From Pseudomonadota bacterium (GTDB lineage Bacteria; Myxococcota_A; Polyangia; Polyangiales; Polyangiaceae): 64,000 bases of DNA. The notes below the pieces were generated by a model. The model did not search any database, was not told where the DNA came from, and saw only the letters and a list, made by a program, of their open reading frames with translations. Where the stretch lies: positions 1-64,000 of the forward strand of contig JAEYYX010000084.1 of assembly GCA_023428245.1 (NCBI GenBank). The letters are read 5' to 3'. A program made the position numbers and the translations under genes. Of this stretch, positions 34,441-44,174 are shown in pieces. Position 1 is the first letter of the stretch. Every line of letters begins with the position of its first letter.

Positions 34441-36174
34441 ATGAAGCTCACCAAAGACCGTTCCGCGCCCCTCGCCGGATGCCCTACCGAAAGCGCCGGA
34501 GGCTCCCCGGGTACTCTCGCGGAGTCTCGCTGCATCCGAGCTCGCCTTCGCCTCGCCCGGCGTGCGGCGATCGTGAGTGCGAGCTGGTTCGCGCTCGGGG
34601 CCTGTGTCCCTCCGGGCGATGGTGTCGTACCCCCGACGGACGTTCTCTATTTTCCCGTCGCGCTCACGACCGATAGCCAAAAGTCTCACCTCTTCGTCGT
34701 GGGGAGTGATTTCGATCTCCAGTACAATCACGGAACGATCCACAGCCTCTCTCTTGCGCGGCTTCGGGAGCTCGCTGGAAAGCCCTGCAAGGTCGACGCC
34801 GAGTGTCAGGCTGCTGAACCTGACAGCAAATGCGACGTGGAGCCGACCGAGCAGAACGATGGGCGTCCGTCCTTCCTCTGCGTCCAGGCGAAAGGACCTC
34901 ACGCGCTCGATCCTTGTCGTGGTCTTGGCTTCAAGACAGTCTCACTCCGCGCATCTTCTCCGGGACTCTGCGCTCCGGTCGACCTCGAGGAGCCGGCGGA
35001 TGGCAAGGGCAGCCTTGTCCGCGACGTCGTACAAATCCCGGCTTTTGCGACGGATGCGGTCATGCTCGCGCGCCCGGCCGATGTGGACTCCGGCCCGAGC
35101 GAGCGCCTATTTGTTCCTTCTCGCGGCGACTCGGCCCTCCATTGGGTTGACGTCGAGGACGGCAAGTTGCGTTGCGGTCAGGGGAGCGGAAACATCTGCT
35201 CTGACGACTACCGCACCTACGAAAATCCTGATGTCGTGACGAATTACGACACCGGCGAGACCTTGAAGGCGCCTGTCGATCCGTTCTCGATCACGGCGTC
35301 GAGGGACGGGGCACTTCTCGCTATCACCCACCAGACGGACCGCGCCGTGAGCGCCTACGTTCATGATTGGGCTCGAGGGGCGAAGCTGGTCTCGGTGTAC
35401 CGTTCTACCCTCGGGACTCCTGTCAGCATCGAGGCGATGCCCGGTGCATTCGCCAGTGACGATCCTGAGTCGCGTACCGGATTTTTGATGACCTTCCGCG
35501 ACCTTGCCGAGGTCCGACTTCTCCGCTTTTTCCCAGCAAAGGGCGATCGCGCAGGGGATCCTGGTGCGCTCTTAGAGGTGGGCCGGGCGCCTTTGCGTTT
35601 GAACTCACCCGGCCTCCACTCGCGCGGCATCGTCGTCGACTCGAGTGCATTCGAAGAGAAGGCCGGAAGTTGCGCTGAGGGCGACGTCGAGTGTCTGCTC
35701 CAGGCGCGCTCGCTGCCTCGCTCCGTCTACGTCACGAACCGCTCACCGAACTCCGTGGTGGTGGGAAGGATCGATCCAGGTGCTTTCACGGACAGCTCCT
35801 CAGAACTGCCCAGTTTCGTGCAAAGCTTCCCGGTCGGGGAGGGCCCAGCACAACTCTTCCTCGGGAACGTCATGGCGCCGAGCGGCCAGGTGGAGCCGAG
35901 GCTCTTTGTTGTCTGTTTTGACGCTGCGGTCATCTACGTGTTCGATCCAGTTCGAGGCAAGTTCGACACCCAGATCAACACGGGCCGGGGTCCCCAGGGG
36001 CTCGCCTTCGACAACTTTGACGAGGCGAGCGGCGAGGTGCACCCGCTCCTCTACGTGGGGCACTTCACGGACTCCTACGTCGCAGTGATCAGCCTCGATC
36101 AACGTTATCCCACCACCTACGGCGCGACCTTGGCGACGGTCGGTTTCCCCCAACCCCCGCGCGCAGCAAAGTGA
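34441..36174 (+). CDS. beta-propeller-like secreted lipoprotein, 577 aa
   Basis: Predicted lipoprotein: a basic N-region of about 40 residues, the hydrophobic IVSASWFALGAC with the lipid Cys near 55, then repeated beta-strand blocks such as DVLYFPVALTTDSQKSHLFV, KLVSVYRSTLGTPVSIEAMP and PRSVYVTNRSPNSVVVGRID. The last is YVTN/YncE-like, so a beta-propeller is likely. A Cys-rich insert (CKVDAECQAAEPDSKCDVEP) resembles short EGF-like segments. The C-terminal block ends near LLYVGHFTDSYVAVISLD. The start at 34441 is chosen for the signal peptide; no clear ribosome site is seen. It is coupled to the next gene. Confidence 0.72.
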   Translation: MKLTKDRSAPLAGCPTESAGGSPGTLAESRCIRARLRLARRAAIVSASWFALGACVPPGDGVVPPTDVLYFPVALTTDSQKSHLFVVGSDFDLQYNHGTIHSLSLARLRELAGKPCKVDAECQAAEPDSKCDVEPTEQNDGRPSFLCVQAKGPHALDPCRGLGFKTVSLRASSPGLCAPVDLEEPADGKGSLVRDVVQIPAFATDAVMLARPADVDSGPSERLFVPSRGDSALHWVDVEDGKLRCGQGSGNICSDDYRTYENPDVVTNYDTGETLKAPVDPFSITASRDGALLAITHQTDRAVSAYVHDWARGAKLVSVYRSTLGTPVSIEAMPGAFASDDPESRTGFLMTFRDLAEVRLLRFFPAKGDRAGDPGALLEVGRAPLRLNSPGLHSRGIVVDSSAFEEKAGSCAEGDVECLLQARSLPRSVYVTNRSPNSVVVGRIDPGAFTDSSSELPSFVQSFPVGEGPAQLFLGNVMAPSGQVEPRLFVVCFDAAVIYVFDPVRGKFDTQINTGRGPQGLAFDNFDEASGEVHPLLYVGHFTDSYVAVISLDQRYPTTYGATLATVGFPQPPRAAK

Positions 36175-39100
36175 TCATGACCTTTCAGAAACGCGCTTTC
36201 TTCGGACTCCTGCTCCTCGGGTCGGCTCTCCCTCTCACGCCGGGCTGCAGTTCGAGCCAACAGCCCCTCGAGCTGGCATCCCTCCGCCAAAGCGGGAGAG
36301 TTACCTTCATCTGCATCACGCGCGCCGGGGAAGGTGCGCCCCTCGACGCTTGTCCGCGCGGCCCGATTGGAAGTGACGGCGCTCTCACCGTCGCCGATCC
36401 GAATCACGACATGTTTGCGCTCCTCACGCAGAGAGCGACGGGTGAGGTGGCAGTGATTCGCGTCTCGAGCCGAAGCGGAGTTCAACAGGCGCAGGTGCTC
36501 GATGTCGATCGCTCGAACCCAGGAAAGACGCCGCTCCGCGTTGGACTTGAGCCTGAGGACATCGTGACCACGCGCGGCGGTCACGCGAGCTTCGTCGGTG
36601 TGAAGCAGCTGGGACGACCAGGAATCTACGGTCTGCCGACCAAGTGCATCTTTGAGCCAGTTGCTCGGCGAGAGCAGGAGGTCCGCGATATCACGACCTG
36701 GCCTGCCTGTGCTCTCCCTTCGGCTCCCGGAGACATGGCGGTGGTCCTCGACACCCAGCGTGGAGACGCCGGTGCGAGTCTTCTCTGCGACGGTTCTGCG
36801 CCGCCGGCTCCTGATGGGGAATGTGCGACCGACCTCTCCGAAGAGCTCGGCGCCGAGCGGGGAACTCAGAAGCTCGTCGTCGCGCTTCCCGAGGAAGGCA
36901 AGCTTGTAGTGCTCGATGCCCAGGAGCTCCTCTCGAGAACGCCCGGAACCTTCCAGCCTTGTGCCATCGAGGCCGAGCTCCCCTTGCGTTCGGAGCCGCC
37001 GGCTCAAGTGACACAGAGTCTCCCCCCCGATCTCAAAGAGGAGGGGAGTTGTTTGGGCGACTCCTTGAGCTACGGCCCCTTCGACGGACCATTTTCGTCC
37101 CGTCCGGCCGGTTTCGCGCACGATGAAGAGACGCTGTTCATTGGCGACAGCGGCACGCCGTTGATCCACCGCGTCGATGTTCGCGACCCCTGTGCGCCGC
37201 GGGAGCTCGAGCCGCTCGTGCCGACCTCCTTCCGCACCCCTCGGCGTGTGGTCACGACCTCCCGTCTGGCGCTCAGCCCGGAGACGAACAAAGGTGAGCG
37301 TTTTCTCTACGCTGTCGATGGGATCGGAGAGCAAGCGTCGAGCGTCATGGTCTTCGACGTGAGCGAAGACGCGACCGACCGAACTCCGGTCGTGCGTCCC
37401 GACTCCGCGTGGATGCCATTTGAAGCCCCCGATCGCATCGAGTTTGCGGCCGGTGTGAAGGACATCGCCTTCGTGATGGCAGAGGACCCTCCGACGAACG
37501 ACGAAGGCGTCGGCGCTTATGGCGTCGAATGTGACCCCGACCCGGACGCGCCTCTGGATTCTCCTGGCGCCCTCGCGCGCTCTGATGGCGGCCTGGTCTC
37601 AGGTGCGGGCAATGTCCTGCGCGGAGTCTTCGCCTACGTGCTCACCTCCGACGGCCGCGTGAACGTTGTCGATGTCGAGGACTACGACGCCGCCTGCCGG
37701 AGGAATTCTCGGGCAAACTCCTCGAGCGAGTTTGACTTCCGTGGTTGCCGCAATGATCCGGCGGGCGTCCGCTATTTCACCTCGGATGAGACGCCGGATG
37801 GTGTGAGCACAGTCACGAACGAAGCGACGTGTCGAGCCGTCGTCCCGCATCGGGCCCGGGCTCGTGGCGGACGTATCGGAGACGGTCGTCGCGGGCTCAT
37901 CGTGACCGATGATTCCGTGGGGCGAACGGGCGCGCCCGCCCTCGTCTCGCTCCCCCGGCTTGCGCTGGGTGGTCAAGGGCTCCCCGTGAGCCGCCGCACC
38001 ATCGAGGGAAGGAAGAATCCGATCCTGCTCGGCGTAGATTTCCTTTCGCCCGGTGGCTCGGGTGTCGACCCTGCTCAGGTTTACGTCGGAACTACACTCC
38101 GCGAGCGCGACTCGCTCAGCTCTCCCCTCGAGATCGATCCAAACCGGGCGGAGCAAGCGTCCGTGGTGCTCCCGTTCGTGGAGACGCGAGCGTATCCGCC
38201 GGCGGATACCGTTACTGTCATCTATGAAGGAGAGCTCGACGGCCTGCACTCGGGCGGGATCCTTACGGTGGATGGTGACACGGCGCGCCTCGTCGATTTC
38301 GACGCGAACTTCTGCAGTTCCGGGGTCCAAGATGAGCAGATTACCCGCGAGCTGGCGGCGGTCGATTTTGGCCTGAGCGGCCGGCCTCTCGACGCCTTTG
38401 GAAAGAGCCGCGCGGACTACGTCCAGGTTGTCTCCAAGCTCTTGGATGAGCGGGATGCTTATTGGCGGAAGGAAGGCCTTGCGTGCACCGATGGGGGCGG
38501 CTTCGACACCTGCGACGCGCTTTTTGGCGACGCCGATCTCCAAGATCTGCGCCCGGAGCGAGACTTGACGATCCTCTCCTCTACGGAGGACACGCTCGCT
38601 GTCACACCGCGCTCACCGTACCAAGGCGATCCAGGGAACCACCTCGCGATGCTCCGCTGCTGTTTTCCGGGGCCTTTGGCCTATCGGGTCCGCGCTGGGC
38701 GTCAGTGGGTCGTGCGAGGGACCTCGTCGGGGTACACTCATCCCGTCACGAGCGTCGAGAACGAGGATGGTTCTCGCTCTTGCGCTCTCGCCTGCCATCC
38801 ACTGAACGCGCATCGACGCGGACGGGTCTTCGAGCTCTCAAATACCGCTTGCGACGATCCTGATCCGAACGCGGCCGAGCCCTGCGGGGTCGGGCCCCGG
38901 GGAAATGACGATCCGGTCTGCGCCTACGATGCGAGCCGGGGTCCGATCGATCCTCGAGACCAGGCGGGAGGCTGCGTCCATGACGGGATTGCGCGCCGCT
39001 TCGCGGTGTATCGGGGCCTCGAACCTTCCGTGCGCGGCATGACCTTCAGCTTCGAAGTCAGCTCGGGATTTGTGATCGACTCGGTCCAGCTCTCGACGAA

Positions 39101-39233
39101 CCAGAACGCTGTCTCGCCCGTCTCGCTGAAGAGCGTCCCCTGGCTCAACTCTGTGGGCGTGGTGGATTCGGCGTCGCGAGGTTTGCTCATGGTGGACTTG
39201 CGCGCCGGGATTGTCGTCGACCAGTTCTTCTAA
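36171..39233 (+). CDS. large secreted lipoprotein, about 1020 aa
   Basis: Second large lipoprotein, overlapping the previous stop by four bases (GTGA), so the two are likely co-translated. An ATG two codons on is an alternative start. The signal peptide FFGLLLLGSALPLTPGC ends in a lipobox. Beta-strand repeats resemble those of the preceding protein (AVIRVSSRSG, KLVVALPEEGKLVVLD, FAYVLTSDGRVNVVDVEDYD), suggesting a propeller of larger size, with Cys pairs near CRRNSRANSS and in the C-terminal CALACHPLNAHRRG. I cannot assign a ligand. It lies 11 bases upstream of mutS. Confidence 0.7.
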   Translation: MIMTFQKRAFFGLLLLGSALPLTPGCSSSQQPLELASLRQSGRVTFICITRAGEGAPLDACPRGPIGSDGALTVADPNHDMFALLTQRATGEVAVIRVSSRSGVQQAQVLDVDRSNPGKTPLRVGLEPEDIVTTRGGHASFVGVKQLGRPGIYGLPTKCIFEPVARREQEVRDITTWPACALPSAPGDMAVVLDTQRGDAGASLLCDGSAPPAPDGECATDLSEELGAERGTQKLVVALPEEGKLVVLDAQELLSRTPGTFQPCAIEAELPLRSEPPAQVTQSLPPDLKEEGSCLGDSLSYGPFDGPFSSRPAGFAHDEETLFIGDSGTPLIHRVDVRDPCAPRELEPLVPTSFRTPRRVVTTSRLALSPETNKGERFLYAVDGIGEQASSVMVFDVSEDATDRTPVVRPDSAWMPFEAPDRIEFAAGVKDIAFVMAEDPPTNDEGVGAYGVECDPDPDAPLDSPGALARSDGGLVSGAGNVLRGVFAYVLTSDGRVNVVDVEDYDAACRRNSRANSSSEFDFRGCRNDPAGVRYFTSDETPDGVSTVTNEATCRAVVPHRARARGGRIGDGRRGLIVTDDSVGRTGAPALVSLPRLALGGQGLPVSRRTIEGRKNPILLGVDFLSPGGSGVDPAQVYVGTTLRERDSLSSPLEIDPNRAEQASVVLPFVETRAYPPADTVTVIYEGELDGLHSGGILTVDGDTARLVDFDANFCSSGVQDEQITRELAAVDFGLSGRPLDAFGKSRADYVQVVSKLLDERDAYWRKEGLACTDGGGFDTCDALFGDADLQDLRPERDLTILSSTEDTLAVTPRSPYQGDPGNHLAMLRCCFPGPLAYRVRAGRQWVVRGTSSGYTHPVTSVENEDGSRSCALACHPLNAHRRGRVFELSNTACDDPDPNAAEPCGVGPRGNDDPVCAYDASRGPIDPRDQAGGCVHDGIARRFAVYRGLEPSVRGMTFSFEVSSGFVIDSVQLSTNQNAVSPVSLKSVPWLNSVGVVDSASRGLLMVDLRAGIVVDQFF

Positions 39234-39244
39234 GAGGGAGAAAG

Positions 39245-41800
39245 ATGGCGGCGAGCGAGACCCCCGTCATGTTGCAGCATGCGGCTGCAAAACGTGCTCA
39301 TCCCGACTGCATCATCTTCTTCCGTCTCGGTGACTTCTACGAGATGTTCGGGGACGATGCGGTCCTCGTCTCCGAGCTCCTCGAGCTCACGCTGACGAGC
39401 CGGAACCGGGGCAAGCCCGATGAGATCCCGATGGCGGGTGTGCCTCATCACGCGGCGCACTCCTACATCGCTCGCCTTATGGAGCGCGGCTACAAGGTCG
39501 CCCTCTGCGAACAAATGGCGGACCCGAAGACGGTGCGCGGCATTGTCCCTCGCGAAGTGGTCCGGGTCATCACACCCGGCACTTGGACCGATGCGTCGGC
39601 GCAGACTGATTCGCTCCATACCTTTTTAGCAGCGCTTTCTGTCACGACGGATCGCCTCGGCAAGCCGTCCCAGATCGGTCTCGCGGCTGTCGACCTGACG
39701 ACCGCCGATCTGCGAGCGGCCGAGCTGCCGGACCTGGCTGCGGCGATCTCTGAGCTCCAGCGCCTGGCACCCAGAGAGCTCCTTGTAAGCGGCGCCGCTC
39801 CGGGGGAAATTTCGGCGCTCTTGCCGAGGACCGCGGTGCGGGAGGTCACGGACCCGGCGCTTTCTTCGCCGGCCGAGGACGTTGTTTTCCAGGATCTGGA
39901 CGCTCCTGAGTCCGTGCGGCGGGCAACAGAACTTGTGCTCGGGTTTGCGCGGGCGTGCATGCCCGGAAAATCGATTTCGCTGTTCCGCGTGAATGTGTGG
40001 AACACCTCGGGCGCACTCGAGCTTGCGGCGGGTGCCGCTTCGCACCTCGAGCTGATCGAATCCCTGAGCGGAGATCGCTCGGCGACGCTTCTCTCGGTCC
40101 TCGATCGGACGAAGACCGCCGCGGGGGCGCGACTGCTGCGGATGCGCCTTCTGGCTCCGCTCACGGCGGTCCCGGAAATCCGCGCTCGGCTCGCGGAGGT
40201 GCGCACGCTCGTCGAAAACGACGCCCTTCGCATCGGCCTTCGGGAGCGCCTCGCCGAAGTGACGGACCTCGAGCGGCTGGCTGTACGCCTCGGTTACGGG
40301 GAGGCGACTCCGCGCGACTTGGGTCTCATTCGTCGAGGACTTCGGGGCGCCGAGCAGGTGGCGGAGCTGCTCCGGGAGCGCGCGACTTTGGAGATGCGCG
40401 CTGCTCTCTGCTGGCCGGAAGGGATCGACTTGGCTCCGGAGCTTCTTGACCTCCTCGAGCGAGCGATCGTCGAGCGCCCGCCGACGCTGCTCAAGGACGG
40501 CGCCGTTTTCCGCGAGGGTTACGACGCGGATCTGGATCGAGCGCGCGAACTGCGAACCTCCGGCGGCGAAGGCATGGCCCGCATCGAAGAGCGCCTCAAG
40601 CAGGAGACGGGCATCACTGGCCTGCGCGTCCGTTCGACGCGCGTGTTCGGGTGGTACGTAGAGGTCACCAAGAGCAATACTCGGAAGGTCCCTTCCACCT
40701 GGACCAGGAAGCAGACAGTCGCGGGCGGAGAACGTTACACGTTCCCCGAGCTCGATCAGCTGGCTCATGAGGTGCTCGATGCAGAGGAAGCTGAGCGCGA
40801 GCGGGAACTCGCTTTGTTCCAAGGGCTCGTCGCCGAGCTCGCAGCGGGAGCCGCGCGCATCCACTCCCTCGCTCACCGCTTGGCTGCCCTCGACGTTGCA
40901 GCATCTCTCGGGGATGTAGCGCGTGAATTCGATTACATCGAACCTACCGTCGACGAGAGCGAGCGACTCGAGCTCGAAGATGCGCGGCACCCCGTCGTCG
41001 AGCGACGCGCTGGAAGGGAGCGCTTCGTGCCCAATGACGTTCGGCTCGATGCGGGAGGCGAGCGCATGTGGCTCATCACCGGCCCCAACATGGCCGGCAA
41101 GAGCACATTCCTCAGACAAACGGCGTTGATCGTCGTGCTCGGTCAAATGGGCTCTTTTGTTCCGGCGAAACGGGCGCGCATCGGTATCGTCGACAAAGTC
41201 TTGTCTCGGCTCGGCTCAGGCGACAACTTGGCCGGCGGGGAGAGCACGTTCATGGTCGAAATGCGAGAGACCGCGAACATCCTCAGGACCGCGACCCGCG
41301 CCTCCCTCGTCATCGTCGACGAGATTGGGCGCGGCACGAGCACCTTCGACGGGCTCTCGATTGCCTGGGCCGTGGCTGAGTACCTGCAGGGGGTCGTAGC
41401 TTGTCGGACGCTGTTTGCGACCCACTACCACGAGCTCACGCGACTCGCTGAGGCGAGCCCTCACACGACGAATCACGCGGCGCTTGCCAGCGAGGACAAG
41501 GGCACGATCGTTTTTTTGCACAGGATCGCGAGCGGCGCGGCGTCGAAGAGCTACGGCATTTCGGTGGCGCGGCTGGCAGGACTGCCCGCAGAAGTTCTCG
41601 AGCGGGCCCAGACCCTGCTCGACACCTTGGAGAGTGAGCCGAGCGCCGCGAGAATGCGTCCGGCTCCGGCCCCTCGGCCCAAGAAGCAGAGTGAGCTCGA
41701 AGAGCTCGTTCTGTCCTTAGACCTCGATCGAATGAATGGTCTCGAAGCGCTCACATTTCTCCACGCGCTTGCCGACCGCGTGCGCGGGAGCTCGAATTAG
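39245..41800 (+). CDS. mutS: DNA mismatch repair protein MutS
   Basis: Mismatch-recognition ATPase, 851 residues. The mismatch-binding FFRLGDFYEMFGDDA carries the Phe-X-Glu contact (FYEMF), followed by MAGVPHHAAHSYIARLM. The ATPase has Walker A GPNMAGKSTF, Walker B ASLVIVDEIGRGTSTFDG and THYHELTRLAE. AGGGAG precedes the ATG. No mutL is nearby. It is co-directional with the two lipoprotein genes 11 bases upstream, but functional linkage is doubtful. Confidence 0.97.
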   Translation: MAASETPVMLQHAAAKRAHPDCIIFFRLGDFYEMFGDDAVLVSELLELTLTSRNRGKPDEIPMAGVPHHAAHSYIARLMERGYKVALCEQMADPKTVRGIVPREVVRVITPGTWTDASAQTDSLHTFLAALSVTTDRLGKPSQIGLAAVDLTTADLRAAELPDLAAAISELQRLAPRELLVSGAAPGEISALLPRTAVREVTDPALSSPAEDVVFQDLDAPESVRRATELVLGFARACMPGKSISLFRVNVWNTSGALELAAGAASHLELIESLSGDRSATLLSVLDRTKTAAGARLLRMRLLAPLTAVPEIRARLAEVRTLVENDALRIGLRERLAEVTDLERLAVRLGYGEATPRDLGLIRRGLRGAEQVAELLRERATLEMRAALCWPEGIDLAPELLDLLERAIVERPPTLLKDGAVFREGYDADLDRARELRTSGGEGMARIEERLKQETGITGLRVRSTRVFGWYVEVTKSNTRKVPSTWTRKQTVAGGERYTFPELDQLAHEVLDAEEAERERELALFQGLVAELAAGAARIHSLAHRLAALDVAASLGDVAREFDYIEPTVDESERLELEDARHPVVERRAGRERFVPNDVRLDAGGERMWLITGPNMAGKSTFLRQTALIVVLGQMGSFVPAKRARIGIVDKVLSRLGSGDNLAGGESTFMVEMRETANILRTATRASLVIVDEIGRGTSTFDGLSIAWAVAEYLQGVVACRTLFATHYHELTRLAEASPHTTNHAALASEDKGTIVFLHRIASGAASKSYGISVARLAGLPAEVLERAQTLLDTLESEPSAARMRPAPAPRPKKQSELEELVLSLDLDRMNGLEALTFLHALADRVRGSSN

Positions 41801-41848
41801 AGCCGCTCGACGGTTCCCAGGGTTTTTTGCGCATCTCATTTTTCGGAT

Positions 41849-41862
41849 GCGCTCGAGAGCGC
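41849..41862. terminator. palindrome between convergent mutS and tsaC
   Basis: GCGCTC-GA-GAGCGC is a perfect 14-base palindrome midway between the mutS stop (41800) and the tsaC stop (41896). A GGTTTTTTGCGC tract lies just before it at 41820-41831. It could end either transcript; the stem is short. Confidence 0.4.
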
Positions 41863-41895
41863 TCAACGAACCTGCGGTCGCTTGCGACCGAGATC

Positions 41896-42978
41896 TCAGG
41901 CGGGCCTGGGCGCGGCAGCCTTCCGAAGTCGATCTTCGACGGCCTCGCCGAGCGCGCCGCTTCGTGGCACCGCCGCCCAAATTCTGTCGCAGCCGGCCTG
42001 GTCGAACTTTCGGAGCGCGTCGTAGAGGGTCCTCTCCACGTCGCTGGGGGTCGGTCCTGGTGCGAGCAAGAAGAGCTCGAGGGCAGGGCGCCCCGGTCGC
42101 GTGAGGCGGCCGTGATACTGTTTTAGGCCTGGAGCAGCCTCCTTTTTCGGCACCTCATCGAACGAAACAAGGAGTGGCTGTTCGCCGCCGAGCTCGAACC
42201 CGGGAACGAAGAGGCCGATCTTGAGATTTACGTCGGAGCTCTGCTTGAGCTTCCCCCAGAGCTCGCTGGGCTCAGTGAGCTCGAGGGGCGCGCGGGGCGC
42301 GTAGTGAGACTCGAGCATGCCCGGTGCGCGCAATTGGCTCGAAGGGGCACCAGCTGTACCCACGGGAATTCCCAGGAACTCGGAGAGCTCCGCGCGCGAA
42401 ACTCCACCCGGGCGGAGCACTCGGGGCTCACCGCGGACGTCGAGGATGGTTGATTCGACTCCGACGGCGCAGGGTCCTCCGTCGAGCACGATGGGGAGGT
42501 GCTCTCCAAAGTCAGCGCGCACGTGGGCGGCGGTGGTGGGACTGACTTGGCCGAAGAGATTGGCGGAAGGGGCCGCGAGGGGGCGACCGTAGAGCTGGAG
42601 GAGGCGAGAGGCGACTGGGTGGGCAGGCACTCGCACTGCGACGCTGTCGAGTCCTCCCGTCGCTGCCTTCGGCACGGCGTCCGAACGCTCGAGGACAAGT
42701 GTGAGCGGTCCGGGCCAAAAGTGAGTCGCCAAGCGGAACGCGATTTCGGGCGGGTTCTTCGTGTACGTCGAGAGCCAGCTTGCGTTCGCCAAATGGACGA
42801 TGAGCGGATGATTCGTGGGGCGGCGCTTGAGCTCGAAGATGAGCCGAAGCGCTTCCGGATTCGTTGCGTCACCGGCGAGCCCGTAGACAGTTTCGGTCGG
42901 CAAGCCGATGAGCCCGCCTTCAGCCAATTGCGCTGCGGCAGCTTGATATTCTGCGTCGGTGGGCTCGGGGGAGGTCAA
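41896..42978 (-). CDS. tsaC: threonylcarbamoyl-AMP synthase (Sua5/YwlC type)
   Basis: Makes L-threonylcarbamoyl-AMP for the t6A37 modification of ANN-decoding tRNAs. The YrdC domain is in the first 200 residues (GLPTETVYGLAGDATNP, KRRPTNHPLIVHL, PSANLFGQVSPT), and a Sua5-type C-terminal domain follows, giving 360 residues. The start is a TTG at 42978, as no ATG lies near the conserved N-terminus. It is divergent from a desaturase gene. Confidence 0.93.
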   Translation of the reverse strand: MTSPEPTDAEYQAAAAQLAEGGLIGLPTETVYGLAGDATNPEALRLIFELKRRPTNHPLIVHLANASWLSTYTKNPPEIAFRLATHFWPGPLTLVLERSDAVPKAATGGLDSVAVRVPAHPVASRLLQLYGRPLAAPSANLFGQVSPTTAAHVRADFGEHLPIVLDGGPCAVGVESTILDVRGEPRVLRPGGVSRAELSEFLGIPVGTAGAPSSQLRAPGMLESHYAPRAPLELTEPSELWGKLKQSSDVNLKIGLFVPGFELGGEQPLLVSFDEVPKKEAAPGLKQYHGRLTRPGRPALELFLLAPGPTPSDVERTLYDALRKFDQAGCDRIWAAVPRSGALGEAVEDRLRKAAAPRPA

Positions 42979-43135
42979 CGGGGAGCCCTATAACCGCGAA
43001 TTCCTTGCGCGGGTAGCGGGATTCCAGTGCCAAAGGACTAGAAGCGGGCGCTTTCACACAAACTACCGCGCTGGATTGTCCGGAAATGCAGTTGAATTTG
43101 GCGAAGCATGCAGTACGAAAAAAACGGGCTACATC

Positions 43136-44119
43136 ATGCGACTCCGGAACTCAGCCGATATTCGCACGCTGCTCTTCGTGGGGCTCTACTTTGCTGTGAC
43201 CGTGGTCGCCTGGGTGACCTTCGGGACGGTGCATTGGGGCTGGAGCGCGGTGCTCCTCGCCATCACCTGCGTGCTCTCCTTCCTGGGCGCTGTCGCGACC
43301 CACAACACAGTTCACTGCCCTGTTTTTCGGGAACGCTGGGCGAACCGCGTGTTCCAGGTCGTGCTTTCACTCACCTACGGCTCACCAGTGAGCTCGTTCG
43401 TCCCCGGGCATAACCTCAGCCACCACAAGCATACCCAGTCTCCCCGCGACGTGATGCGCACCACGAAGGTGCGCCACAACTCGAACCTGCTCAATATGCT
43501 TGAGTTCGTGCCTCGGGTCGGCTTGGCAATCATGAGGAACGACAAGGTCTACATGGGAGCCATGCGTGGCACGCACCGCGCTTGGTACAGGCAGTTCCGC
43601 ATCGAGCAGACGGTCGTATTCGGTGTGACCGCGGTGCTCTTTGTGTTCGATTGGCAGAAGGCGCTCGTCTTTTGGATGGTGCCGCACCTCTACGCTGCTT
43701 GGGGCATCATCGGCATGAACTACCTGCAGCACGACGGCTGCGACATTGAGCACCCTTACAACCACTCGCGGAATTTCGTTGGCAAATGGGTGAATTTTAT
43801 CACCTATAACAACGGCTACCACGGGATCCACCACCGTATCCCCGGCGCTCATTGGTCCCTCTTGCCAAAGCTGCACGCCGAAAGGATCGCGCCGCACATC
43901 GATCCTAGGCTCAATGTCCCGTCGTTCCCTGTCTATCTCTTCCAGACCTTCATTTGGCCCGGCAAGCGCCAGATGTTCGATGGGCGTCCGGTGATCTTGC
44001 CCCCGGAGCAGCCGGATGAAAACTGGATCCCGCGGCCAGAAGAGACTCCCGAGGACCTCGGCGCCATGGCGCCTACGGGCCCCGGCGTCGTCGAGGCCGA
44101 AGCGCGGCTCTACGCTTGA
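43136..44119 (+). CDS. membrane fatty-acid desaturase (A)
   Basis: Integral-membrane di-iron desaturase/hydroxylase of 327 residues. The His boxes are HNTVH, HNLSHHKHTQS and YHGIHHRIPGAHW, plus an extra HDGCDIEHPYNHS. Four hydrophobic segments flank the boxes. The start at 43136 opens just before the first membrane segment; a longer form from 42959 has no sign of being coding. Substrate (acyl-CoA, acyl-lipid or a carotenoid-like lipid) cannot be told. A second, distinct desaturase lies 1.3 kb away on the other strand. Confidence 0.85.
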   Translation: MRLRNSADIRTLLFVGLYFAVTVVAWVTFGTVHWGWSAVLLAITCVLSFLGAVATHNTVHCPVFRERWANRVFQVVLSLTYGSPVSSFVPGHNLSHHKHTQSPRDVMRTTKVRHNSNLLNMLEFVPRVGLAIMRNDKVYMGAMRGTHRAWYRQFRIEQTVVFGVTAVLFVFDWQKALVFWMVPHLYAAWGIIGMNYLQHDGCDIEHPYNHSRNFVGKWVNFITYNNGYHGIHHRIPGAHWSLLPKLHAERIAPHIDPRLNVPSFPVYLFQTFIWPGKRQMFDGRPVILPPEQPDENWIPRPEETPEDLGAMAPTGPGVVEAEARLYA

Positions 44120-44130
44120 CCGGGGCCTGA

Positions 44131-44164
44131 GCTGGTGCCCAGGGTTGAAGGACCTGGGAGCAGC
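44131..44164. terminator. bidirectional hairpin between desaturase A and tatD
   Basis: GCTG-GTG-CCCAGG (44131-44143) pairs with CCTGGG-AG-CAGC (44153-44164), a 10-bp stem with a small internal loop. It lies between two convergent stops. Confidence 0.65.
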
Positions 44165-44174
44165 TTAGGAAGCG

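Noticed and set aside
42959..43135. N-terminal extension of desaturase A
   Set aside because: Runs over the tsaC start region and has no membrane or family features.
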